64,000 nucleotides of DNA from TMED27 sp964350695 (GTDB lineage: Bacteria > Pseudomonadota > Alphaproteobacteria > Micavibrionales > Micavibrionaceae). The position numbers and the translations under genes were made by a program. The DNA lies in the NCBI GenBank assembly GCA_964350695.1, contig CAYGKM010000001.1, forward strand, positions 62,001 through 126,000, given 5' to 3'. Below the pieces are notes generated by a model. It ran no database searches. It was not told the DNA's origin and worked only from the letters and a program-made list of their open reading frames with translations. Of this stretch, positions 25,479 through 33,389 are shown piece by piece (position 1 is the first letter of the stretch; every line of letters starts with the position of its first letter).

Positions 25479-25535
25479 TTTACCCTATTTTACCCTTTGA
25501 AAATTGTGTTAGTATTAAATTTGAGATTAATCTCA
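25479..25535 (+). promoter_or_regulatory. Direct repeat plus palindrome inside pilus operon
   Basis: TTTACCC occurs at 25479-25485 and 25489-25495, ten bases apart, so both face the same side of the helix. A perfect 14-base palindrome, TGAGATTAATCTCA, lies at 25522-25535, 21 bases before the preferred ATG 25557. The 135-base gap is the widest in the pilus operon and AT-rich. It could hold an internal promoter with regulator sites. Confidence 0.45.
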
Positions 25536-25556
25536 GATCCTTTTATCTTACTTGGC

Positions 25557-27176
25557 ATGATCATGCTTTCTTGTAGTAAATATTTTTTATATCTCGCCGT
25601 GTTTTTTGCGCTCTTTTTATCTGGCGCGGCGCAGGCGCAATACCCTGGGTTTGATGACCCGGGCGCAGGTGCGTCTGCTTCCGGTGGTTCCGGCGGGTTG
25701 ACCGCAGTTAACCCCACCATTGACGGCGGCGCCGTGCCTATCGGCGCGACCGCGCAGGTTGTTGTTCTCTTCAGAAACGAAGGTGGGCAGCCTGTCGAAA
25801 CGGGTTTAATAAGATTGTACCCTTCATCAACCGTAACGGCCACCATCGCGCTTAACCAGTGTCAGGATGAAGCCTTAAGCTCCGGCGCTGAGTGTGCGAT
25901 TGCAATGTCCGTAAAAGGTCTTCAAGCGGGACCTTGGCGCGTTGAGATGCTGATGTCCCACACGGGCCGCACGCGATTGGTAACCTCGACCGTGTCCGGT
26001 ATTGTGGAAACCACCGAAGGCGGCTCCGACCGGCTTACGAGTGATGTTGAAATGATCCCTGATGAACTTGATTTCGGTTCTTTGGCCAGTGCGCAAACCC
26101 TCGTCGAGCCGGTAATCTTGAGAAACATCACCTCTAACACAATTCAAATCTCGGAAATATATATCGATACGAGTGAGCAAGCCGGCTACAAGCTTAAGGC
26201 AAATTGTACAGAGCTTGCGGCAGGGCAGTCTTGTATCGCCACGGTCTCATGGTCACCGAAACTTAAAGGGCGCTCATCGGGCGTGCTTGTCGTGAAGCAC
26301 TCCGGTCCTGCGGCGCTTTCAAGTGTTCCTTTGAAGGGTGAATATGCGCCTGACACGGTTGAGCAGGCAGAAGTCTTCCCTCAAGCTGTTCCCGGAAAAG
26401 GTCTGCTGGTGTCTTCGCAAACGGAAATTGATTTCGGCACGGATGTTGACGCCGCGTCTTCTATTACTGTGTCTTTGGTGAATGCAGGGGACGCGCCGTT
26501 GGCTTTACGCGATATTCTGGTGTCCGGCTCTGATAATGGCGTGGGCTTTAAGGATGGCGGCTGTGCAATCGGCACGGTTCTTGAGCCTGTTGAGGCATGC
26601 CCGATGACTATTTCTTGGTCGCCGACGCGCGTTGGTGAGCTTTTGGATGATATTCAAGTTCTTCACGATGGCGCGCGCGGCGTGCTGGTCTTGCCTGTTC
26701 GCGGCGAGGCGGTCTCTACGGTCAGTCAGGATCAAAAAGCCATCGTGCTTTCAGAGTACAGCAACATCGGGGCGCGCTCCCCGGCGGCTGTTGCGGCAGG
26801 TGTGCCTGAGAGCCAAGAACAGGCGGCGGCGAATAATGCGGCGCTTGCGGGCTCATCTGGCGGCGCGAATTATGGCGCAAACAATGCAAGCGCTGTCAGC
26901 GTTCTTGACGGATATAAAATCACTTCTTTCGCGCCGACGCGTGCGATTATCAACGGCCCGGGCGGAAGCCGTATCGTCTTTAACGACGAAGAAACCGTTA
27001 TTGGCGGCGTGCCATGGATTGTTCTGATTAAGAAGAATGGCATAGAATTCGTCCATCAAGACAATCGTGTGCTATTATTGTTTGATAGATCCCTATCTTC
27101 GATCAACAGAGTGACCGCATCCTCCAAGAAGGAAACCGGTATCGTGTCTGATGACGAAGTGGATGAAGGCAATTAA
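25557..27176 (+). CDS. Ig-repeat periplasmic protein with PilP/GspC-like C-terminus
   Basis: The protein (539 residues from ATG 25557; ATG 25563 and an upstream TTG are alternatives) has a signal peptide ending AAQAQ. Three beta-rich repeats follow at about 48-150, 165-264 and 280-385. Each carries a Cys pair 11 or so residues apart. The second and third share an LDFG/IDFG opening and a VSWSP or ISWSP motif after the second Cys, like ASH/choice-of-anchor D domains. A Gly/Ala/Asn-rich linker leads to residues 448-515 (DGYKITSFAPTRAIING, then GVPWIVLIKKNGIEF), which resemble the small beta domain of PilP/GspC that links the inner-membrane complex to the secretin. It sits between the secretin and ATPase genes. 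Domain calls are by eye. Confidence 0.65.
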   Translation: MIMLSCSKYFLYLAVFFALFLSGAAQAQYPGFDDPGAGASASGGSGGLTAVNPTIDGGAVPIGATAQVVVLFRNEGGQPVETGLIRLYPSSTVTATIALNQCQDEALSSGAECAIAMSVKGLQAGPWRVEMLMSHTGRTRLVTSTVSGIVETTEGGSDRLTSDVEMIPDELDFGSLASAQTLVEPVILRNITSNTIQISEIYIDTSEQAGYKLKANCTELAAGQSCIATVSWSPKLKGRSSGVLVVKHSGPAALSSVPLKGEYAPDTVEQAEVFPQAVPGKGLLVSSQTEIDFGTDVDAASSITVSLVNAGDAPLALRDILVSGSDNGVGFKDGGCAIGTVLEPVEACPMTISWSPTRVGELLDDIQVLHDGARGVLVLPVRGEAVSTVSQDQKAIVLSEYSNIGARSPAAVAAGVPESQEQAAANNAALAGSSGGANYGANNASAVSVLDGYKITSFAPTRAIINGPGGSRIVFNDEETVIGGVPWIVLIKKNGIEFVHQDNRVLLLFDRSLSSINRVTASSKKETGIVSDDEVDEGN

Positions 27177-27179
27177 ACT

Positions 27180-28955
27180 ATGACGGACGAAACAACCGAT
27201 AATAAAGAGCAGCGCTCCGCAAAAGCTGGAGAGCCGCCCGACGGTATAGAGCGCCGCAAGCATAGCTCTCGGCGTAAGCTTCGCTCTTCCGAGGGGCGCG
27301 AGCGTTATCTTGATATGGTGCAGCGTGAGCGCGCGCTTCTGCTTGATCAGGGTATTGCGCGCTCCACCGAACAGCTTCTGGATATGGCCGGCGCGATCAG
27401 CCCTGCCTCCGATGTTGAAGAAGAAGGCATCAAAGACCGCGCCACAGGCGATCAGCTTCGCTCCATTCTTCCTGTGCAATCATGGCTTCCTTTAAGTATT
27501 CACCTGATCGGCCTGCGTGAGGGCGTTTTGCGCATTGCGCCTTTGCATGATCTCAATGACCGCCAAGTCGAATCTTTGCTTTCCACTGCTAACCGAAGCG
27601 GATTTGCGGTGCAGCGCGTTGAAGTCGAAATGTGGGACCGCAAGGAGCTGATCGACACGCTCAAATCCGTGCACGATCTTTCCGCTGACCGTTGTGAAAA
27701 AACCTTATCTCTTTGGCTCGCCGATAGTGATAACGGTTTGCTTCTCAACCAGTTCCAGCGCGATATGATGGCCGAAGCCCTGCAAATGCGCGCCTCTGAT
27801 ATCCACCTTGTACAAGATAACAACCCCGATGCACCGAACTGGATTCAATACCGTATTGACGGCGATATGATGCCCATGCACTTGCTGCCCGCAGAAGCTA
27901 TGGCGCGTTTAACAACGCTGCTTAAACGGGACGCAGGCTTGAACTTCGGAGACAGAACAACCCCTAAAGATGGTCGTTTCGGCTTCACATGGCAGGGCCG
28001 TGCGATTGACGTTCGTGTGGCCGCAGGCCCACAAGCGCAAGACGGCGAAAAGCTTACGCTGCGTTTGCTTGACCGCGCCGCGCTTAAAGGTTTTGACGAG
28101 CTGTTCCGCCGCCATGAAGAGGTCGGCGATTATCTCGCAAGGCTTCTGTCTCCCGAGATCAAAGGGGGAGGGGGGATGATCCTGCTTTCCGGGCCGACAG
28201 GCTCCGGTAAAACAACAACGCTTTATGCCTGCGTGCAGCAAATTGACCGCCGCCGCCGCCATGTTCTGACTATTGAAGACCCGATTGAATATGAACTTCG
28301 CTATGCCACGCAGTGGCAGGTGCGCCCCGGAATGCCGGGCGGGTCGTTCGCCGATCTGATCCGCGCCTCTATGCGTCATGACCCTGACTATATTATCATC
28401 GGGGAGATGCGCGACGCCGATACGGTTGAAACCTCTCTAAAGGCCGCAGAATCAGGTCACACAGTGATCTCCACCATTCACGCCGATACGGCGCTGCAAA
28501 CATTCGAGCGTTTGCGCTCCTTGATGCCGCATGAACGCGAGCGCTCTTCCACATATACGCTGGCGCAGCAGGTTAAATGTATTTTGAACCAGCGCTTGGT
28601 GCGGACGCTCTGCCAAGGCTGCGCACACAAGGACACCGCAGATAAGGTTCTCAAAGATCATGAGATTGAATCTCTGGGGATTGCTGCAGACGCAAAAGTC
28701 CGCCGCCACAACACATCGGGTTGCGATCTATGCAACCGCACAGGCATTGCAGGTCGTACGCTTTTGCTTGATGCGCTTCTCATCACGCTTGGCCCTGCGC
28801 AAAGAAACGAAATTTACGAAGCCTTAATCGGAAACGTGAATAATGTAATTAAAGAGGACGGTGTTATCGTTCATACCCGCCGCGAAGGTCTTGCCGATCT
28901 GGTAATTACCGGGCTTGTTGATCCGAAAGCATCCCTGTCCTATCTCGAAGAATAG
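27180..28955 (+). CDS. GspE/PilB-type assembly ATPase
   Basis: The 591-residue cytoplasmic hexameric ATPase should drive pilus or pseudopilus assembly. Walker A GPTGSGKT is at 338-345, the Asp box near 363-372 (TIEDPIEYEL), Walker B near 402-411 (DPDYIIIGEMRD) and the His box near 426-436 (GHTVISTIHAD). A tetra-Cys zinc site (C478/C481 and C515/C518) marks the assembly-type GspE/PilB group and argues against a PilT retraction ATPase. The N-terminal 160 residues hold a divergent N1 domain after a basic, charged stretch (GIERRKHSSRRKLR). The start lies three bases after the upstream stop. No retraction ATPase is encoded in the window. Confidence 0.93.
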   Translation: MTDETTDNKEQRSAKAGEPPDGIERRKHSSRRKLRSSEGRERYLDMVQRERALLLDQGIARSTEQLLDMAGAISPASDVEEEGIKDRATGDQLRSILPVQSWLPLSIHLIGLREGVLRIAPLHDLNDRQVESLLSTANRSGFAVQRVEVEMWDRKELIDTLKSVHDLSADRCEKTLSLWLADSDNGLLLNQFQRDMMAEALQMRASDIHLVQDNNPDAPNWIQYRIDGDMMPMHLLPAEAMARLTTLLKRDAGLNFGDRTTPKDGRFGFTWQGRAIDVRVAAGPQAQDGEKLTLRLLDRAALKGFDELFRRHEEVGDYLARLLSPEIKGGGGMILLSGPTGSGKTTTLYACVQQIDRRRRHVLTIEDPIEYELRYATQWQVRPGMPGGSFADLIRASMRHDPDYIIIGEMRDADTVETSLKAAESGHTVISTIHADTALQTFERLRSLMPHERERSSTYTLAQQVKCILNQRLVRTLCQGCAHKDTADKVLKDHEIESLGIAADAKVRRHNTSGCDLCNRTGIAGRTLLLDALLITLGPAQRNEIYEALIGNVNNVIKEDGVIVHTRREGLADLVITGLVDPKASLSYLEE

Positions 28956-28981
28956 TTTAACGCTTAGGTAATGGTGCATTC

Positions 28982-30202
28982 ATGCAGCAATGGATTGCTG
29001 AAATAGCTTATGAAACAACATCCGGCCCCAAAAAGGTCACAGAGTCGTTTTATCTGCCATCCGTTGATGATGTACGCGCCGCCGTTGCCAAAAAAGGCGG
29101 GTTTACGCTGGCCATTCGGCCGCATGAGCGCTCCCCGCTAGAGCGGATGCTCGCACGGTCCACATGGTGGCAGGTGCAGCTTCTTCGCGGTATCCAGTTC
29201 CGTTCCACCGCAACCTCCCCCGGTGTTGCGCTGTGGAAAATTATTCAGGCCGAAACAAATCCGCGCCGCCAAAATATCCTCGCGCCTGCGCGCGAAGCCC
29301 TCTCCAGAGGTCTCGGTGTGATTGACGCCCTCAAAGCGCTCAACCTTTTCGACCACGGAACCTTGGCGATCCTTGCCGGCTCAGAGCGCGCCAACAGGCT
29401 GGTCGAGGGGATTCCGCACGCCATTCACTCCATCACGCAAAAGCGCAAAAACGCGCGCGCTATCATGGGGACAATGGGCTGGCTGGCTTTTGATGTGTTC
29501 TCGATTGTGTCTTCTCTATGGGCCGGTAAAGACATGGTTTTGAAATGGTTCCGCGATAACCCGCCGACAGATCCTGATGAACTTGAAAAATTCACCCGCG
29601 TTGTCGGTAATTTGGAGCTGACATGGGACGTTCTGATTTGGCTTTCTGTCGGCTCGGGCGCTTTTATGGGCTGGTGCGTATTTTCTTATTGGATGAACCG
29701 CGGAAAGAAAGACTGGCCAACCGCAAGAGTCGTCAGGAAAATCCCCCTTATTGGCGGGTATTTGCGAGATTTGGCCTTTGCGGATTCGATGTCTGCGGCG
29801 GCGCGGATGCTGCGCGGAATGGTGCCGATTAACGATACTTTGGAACAATCTGCGGAAGCTTCTTCTGCGCCGGAAGTGGCTGAATATTGGAGCGAGTCGC
29901 TTTTTGACCTCGGGCGCGGGGTGTCATTGGGTTCGGCGCTTGATCGTAGCCCTTTGACAAGAAGTGAACGACTTGAACTCGCGGCCTTGTCTGATCTCGA
30001 GCAAGTTGCTACAGTTATGGAGTCTGTTTCGGAAATGCGCGCGCAAGCGGCAAAAACGAAACACTCAATGATCGTCTGGATCGCATTTGCGTTGACAGGC
30101 GTGTTCTTGGCACTGGCTTTTGGTAGCGCTATCTATGCATTGACCGTCATGAATATGAGCATGGACTCTATGATGGGCGGATTGATGGAAGGCGCTATCT
30201 AA
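28982..30202 (+). CDS. GspF/PilC-type inner-membrane platform protein
   Basis: The 406-residue protein has the GspF arrangement: a cytoplasmic helical domain with YLPSVDDVRAAVAKKGGF-like start, hydrophobic segments near 158-180 and 212-238, a second cytoplasmic domain (LRDLAFADSMSAAARMLRGM, LAALSDLEQVATVMESV) and a last membrane helix near 360-390. GspF proteins sit at the base of the filament and couple it to the ATPase. The two repeats are less alike than in PilC, and the central membrane region is long, as in type IVb PilR/BfpE-like members. It follows the ATPase by 26 bases. Confidence 0.85.
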   Translation: MQQWIAEIAYETTSGPKKVTESFYLPSVDDVRAAVAKKGGFTLAIRPHERSPLERMLARSTWWQVQLLRGIQFRSTATSPGVALWKIIQAETNPRRQNILAPAREALSRGLGVIDALKALNLFDHGTLAILAGSERANRLVEGIPHAIHSITQKRKNARAIMGTMGWLAFDVFSIVSSLWAGKDMVLKWFRDNPPTDPDELEKFTRVVGNLELTWDVLIWLSVGSGAFMGWCVFSYWMNRGKKDWPTARVVRKIPLIGGYLRDLAFADSMSAAARMLRGMVPINDTLEQSAEASSAPEVAEYWSESLFDLGRGVSLGSALDRSPLTRSERLELAALSDLEQVATVMESVSEMRAQAAKTKHSMIVWIAFALTGVFLALAFGSAIYALTVMNMSMDSMMGGLMEGAI

Positions 30203-30243
30203 AACGAATTTTCTGCGTTTCACTTTTCTTTAAGGAGAGCATA

Positions 30244-31215
30244 TTGGCTCCGATACCAAAACAAGACCAAGTAGACGAAGCAAAAGTCAAAGCCAGCGTC
30301 TCGCGCCCTTCGCCGGGCGTCGCGGATTATATGGCAGGCGAATCTAAGGATTTTGTAAAGAATTTGAAGCCCTACCTACCGCAAGAGCTTGTGGGCGGGG
30401 TTATCCCCCACATTCCAGGAACCGAAGAAGAAGCGGTCTGGAATGCCGCGTCTCAAGCCTGTAGCACAGAAAAAGTCAATTACTGCTACTCCATCGAAGA
30501 AAACCGTATCTGGTATTTGGCGTGCCCATCGGCCGCCGTGGCGTCTAACCCCGACTCATGGTGTCCACTGGCCGCCGCTTTGCCGGGAAATAGCGAATAT
30601 TGGGACCGCGAAACTGTGTATCTGTACGAGCAAGAAGGCCTGGCCTCCGCATTGCGCTGGGACCCTGAAACAGGCCGTATGCAGGTTTATTTGGGCGCCG
30701 CCAGAACAATTTTGCCTCGCATTCAAAGCATGGATGCGAATTTCGTCACTATTAACCCGGACGTCGCTGATATTGTGCCTTGGCGCAATAAAACGCTAAA
30801 AACCGAAAAGCTCTCCAGAGCGACGATTCGAACAATCATTCTTTCGGGGATGATGGTCGTGTTCGGCGCTATCGTATTGCTTTTATTTAACTATTTTGCA
30901 ATTAACATGCTCGAGCGCAATCTGTCCCAAGTGAAGCAACAAACAGATGAAGCCGCTAACACATTGATGTTAAACGCATATAACGCGATGCAGAGTGATA
31001 CGATCAAGCATATGGTGCGAATTCAGGAAATTCTCGATGGTCTTGCGCCTTTGGACGGTACGCTTGTAAGATATGAAGTTCAAAACGGCACAGTAGAGTG
31101 GGAAGCCCTTGTCCCACCTGCGTTTGTGCAGCCTGTGCAAAAAAGGTTTGCAGTTCGCGTTGATGACAAAAACGAAGAAAAAGACGACCGGATCAGGGTT
31201 ATCGGCGATCGCTAA
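30244..31215 (+). CDS. Unknown single-span pilus-locus protein (PilO2-like layout)
   Basis: I do not recognise this 323-residue protein by sequence. Residues 1-195 are soluble and presumably cytoplasmic, with five Cys residues between 73 and 107 (positions 73, 81, 94 and 107 among them) and several Trp. One membrane helix spans about 197-220. A short coiled coil (LERNLSQVKQQTDEAANTL) and a small C-terminal domain follow in the periplasm. That layout resembles type IVb PilO2 or a PilM/PilN fusion that bridges ATPase and secretin, but similarity is only architectural. The start is TTG, supported by AAGGAGA seven bases upstream; no ATG is suitable. Confidence 0.7.
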   Translation: MAPIPKQDQVDEAKVKASVSRPSPGVADYMAGESKDFVKNLKPYLPQELVGGVIPHIPGTEEEAVWNAASQACSTEKVNYCYSIEENRIWYLACPSAAVASNPDSWCPLAAALPGNSEYWDRETVYLYEQEGLASALRWDPETGRMQVYLGAARTILPRIQSMDANFVTINPDVADIVPWRNKTLKTEKLSRATIRTIILSGMMVVFGAIVLLLFNYFAINMLERNLSQVKQQTDEAANTLMLNAYNAMQSDTIKHMVRIQEILDGLAPLDGTLVRYEVQNGTVEWEALVPPAFVQPVQKRFAVRVDDKNEEKDDRIRVIGDR

Positions 31216-31297
31216 ATGTAATTAAATATGACTAAAATTGAATAACTTTCTTAAAGCCACCTTAACCAATAGCATTTAAAATAGATTATAGTAGAAT

Positions 31298-31876
31298 ATG
31301 TTTTTTACTGGGATGGGGGTCCCCTTGGATTTCAAAGCGTTAGAGCAAAAAATAAAGAATTTCGATTGGCGGTCTTTGAAAAGATTCACCAGCCCGCAGG
31401 CTGCTGAAGATTTAAATGTATTCCTTGAAAAAATCCCCCAAAACACCAGTCAAACTATGCTCATAATCGCCGGCACAACATGGGCTTTGGCGGGCACAGC
31501 GGGGCTTTATACAACAGTGCAAATGCAAATGCTAACTGAATTACGCGCCGAGCTTGAAGAGGTTCAAGCCCTTAAGCCTACCGTTCCAAGCATTAAAGAC
31601 GTAGCGATTAGCGCACAAGACGTGACGCAATTCGTTGATCGTACAAAAGATATTTATAAGGGTTTAACGATGACTGTAGCAGGGACATCAGTAAACATTA
31701 CGGGCAATACAACCGCCGCCTTCGGGCAATTCCGTGAAGCCATTGGGCATGTGCAAAACGGGGGGTCAGGATGGCGTGTGAATATTGAACGTCTATGTGT
31801 GGGGCGCGAGTGCGATAGAAGTCCGCTCGCTGCATCATTAAAAATAAACAAGGTTTCCGTAGACAGAGCGGGATGA
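31298..31876 (+). CDS. Unknown single-span pilus-locus protein (PilN/PilO-like layout)
   Basis: The 192-residue protein has a short cytoplasmic segment, one membrane helix at about 52-72, a coiled coil (MLTELRAELEEVQAL) and a compact periplasmic domain ending with two Cys (LCVGRECDRS). PilN, PilO and GspL/M proteins share this layout, so it probably belongs to the inner-membrane alignment complex. I see no direct sequence similarity. The start is uncertain: ATG 31298 has no ribosome site, while ATG 31313 and TTG 31325 lie by a G-rich stretch. TTAACC (31262-31267) and ATTATA, 17 bases apart, could form a promoter, giving a separate unit with the two pilin genes. Confidence 0.65.
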   Translation: MFFTGMGVPLDFKALEQKIKNFDWRSLKRFTSPQAAEDLNVFLEKIPQNTSQTMLIIAGTTWALAGTAGLYTTVQMQMLTELRAELEEVQALKPTVPSIKDVAISAQDVTQFVDRTKDIYKGLTMTVAGTSVNITGNTTAAFGQFREAIGHVQNGGSGWRVNIERLCVGRECDRSPLAASLKINKVSVDRAG

Positions 31877-31907
31877 TATACTGATCACATTGGAGTGGAG
31901 AAAAACT

Positions 31908-32672
31908 ATGATGAAAACACTATTTAAATTTAAAAAAGATCATGAAAGATCGGCAGAAAGCGGAAACGTGCTCTTCCTTATCTTGATTGCGGTGGCCTTG
32001 TTCGCGGCGCTTTCCTATGCGGTGACGCAGTCATCTCGTTCAGGCGGCGGTGCTGCTGACGGTGAAAGCAACCTCGTGAACTCTGCTCAAGTGACGCAAT
32101 ATCCCGCATCGGTCAGAACGGCGATTGTTCGCATGTTGATCGGGGGTGTGGACGTTACACAGCTGAACTTCGATGCGCCATCGGCCTTCGCAACAACATG
32201 TACCGCTTTGCCCGCACCATGTGTGTTTCACCCATTGGGCGGCGGCGCGACATTGGTAACAGCCCCTGCGGCTGTTTCTTCAACGGGCGCACAAAGACCT
32301 TGGATTTTCTCAAGCGACTACAAGATTGACAACATCGGCACAGACGCAAACGACATTATAGCAATGTTCCCGGGTATTTCGTCTTCTGTGTGTAAGCGTC
32401 TGAATACCGAGCTTGGTATTTTGGCTGCCGACGGCACACCTCTTGGTGATGATACAGTTGCTGACGTTGATGAGATCGCGATTGGACCATCCACGCTTCC
32501 GACAACGGCCAACAACATGGACTCAAGCGCTGGACTTGGTATTGGTACGGCAGCTAACGCATCCTTTACGATCACCAACAACTTCAATGGTCAGCCTTTC
32601 GGGTGTTACGACCAAGATGATACGGTGACTGCAAACGAGCTCGTTTACTACCACGTACTTGTTGAGCGCTAA
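31908..32672 (+). CDS. Prepilin-like protein 1
   Basis: The 254-residue protein has a 19-residue basic leader ending SAESG, followed by a hydrophobic helix beginning NVLFLILIAVALFAALSYAV. This fits a type III (prepilin) signal cleaved after Gly. The residue at +5 is Leu, not the usual Glu, and +1 is Asn, not Phe/Met. The globular part is rich in Ala/Thr/Gly and has five Cys that could form disulfides (TTCTALPAPC, SVCKRL, FGCYDQ). The ATG at 31908 has GTGGAG seven bases upstream; an in-frame TTG at 31890 is rejected. As the longer and first of two, it may be the major subunit, but that is inference. Confidence 0.75.
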   Translation: MMKTLFKFKKDHERSAESGNVLFLILIAVALFAALSYAVTQSSRSGGGAADGESNLVNSAQVTQYPASVRTAIVRMLIGGVDVTQLNFDAPSAFATTCTALPAPCVFHPLGGGATLVTAPAAVSSTGAQRPWIFSSDYKIDNIGTDANDIIAMFPGISSSVCKRLNTELGILAADGTPLGDDTVADVDEIAIGPSTLPTTANNMDSSAGLGIGTAANASFTITNNFNGQPFGCYDQDDTVTANELVYYHVLVER

Positions 32673-32678
32673 GGGTCT

Positions 32679-33389
32679 ATGACACAAAGCAATACATTGA
32701 ATTCGAATACCGAGCGCGCTTCCGAAAAAGGGAGCGCGCTTGTCTATATCTTGATTGCGATTGCACTGCTTGCTGCGCTAACTGTCAGTTTCATGGAGCC
32801 GTCCTCTCAACAAACCTCTTCTCAAAATACTTTTAAAATGGTTTCTGAACTCCAAGGACAAAGCGATTCCATCCGCTCCGCACTTCAGGAGTGCATATTA
32901 ATTTACCCCAATGGCGACGACGCAATCGCTCAGGTCGGCTATAACAGTCCTTATCCCTTGTTCCCTGATTCAACCTATCTGCCTGTTGCCGGCGGATACC
33001 GCGCCGCCAATAAAAATGTCGAAAATATTCGCTGCCCCGGCAATAATGACGGTGCAGCAGACCAGCACAAGCTCTTATTCTCAGGCGGCTCCGGTAAATT
33101 CTTGCCGCCCCCTCCGGAGCTATTCAGCGACTGGCAGTTCTATAACGCGGATGATGGCGTGTTTTACTGGACGGAAACAACAAAAACAGATGCCTTTATC
33201 GCCTCTGCATTAGAGAAGCTGGATGCTAAATTCTCGACCTGCGAAGCCGATGTCATTGATGCTACGGGCGGCGTAGTGGCCATGGATAGCGTCCCCACAG
33301 CGGGAATATCCTGCACCGCAGGCAGCATTTGTTTCCGCGTCTGGATGAAGCGCAACGCCGGCTCTTTGCCTGTTGTTCCGGGCTGTTAA
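32679..33389 (+). CDS. Prepilin-like protein 2
   Basis: The 236-residue protein has an 18-residue leader ending ASEKG and then SALVYILIAIALLAALTVSF, again a prepilin-type signal with no Glu at +5 (Tyr there). The helix is very like that of the preceding pilin, so the two probably arose by duplication, though their globular parts differ. Five Cys residues lie in the globular part, two of them near the C-terminus (GCys at the very end). The gene starts six bases after the previous stop, so the two are co-transcribed. Its stop overlaps the stop of the convergent hybrid kinase by four bases. Confidence 0.75.
   Translation: MTQSNTLNSNTERASEKGSALVYILIAIALLAALTVSFMEPSSQQTSSQNTFKMVSELQGQSDSIRSALQECILIYPNGDDAIAQVGYNSPYPLFPDSTYLPVAGGYRAANKNVENIRCPGNNDGAADQHKLLFSGGSGKFLPPPPELFSDWQFYNADDGVFYWTETTKTDAFIASALEKLDAKFSTCEADVIDATGGVVAMDSVPTAGISCTAGSICFRVWMKRNAGSLPVVPGC

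Noticed and set aside
27240..27290. ERRKHSSRRKLR near the ATPase N-terminus as a PilZ or MshEN c-di-GMP motif
   Set aside because: The accompanying (D/N)xSxxG or MshEN glycine/leucine pattern is absent; it is probably only a basic segment.
31890..31907. TTG start for prepilin 1
   Set aside because: The ATG at 31908 has a good ribosome site and gives a normal 19-residue prepilin leader.
33386..33389. Hybrid kinase as part of the pilus operon
   Set aside because: It is on the opposite strand and converges on the pilin gene, so it is a neighbour with a possible functional link, not a co-transcribed gene.
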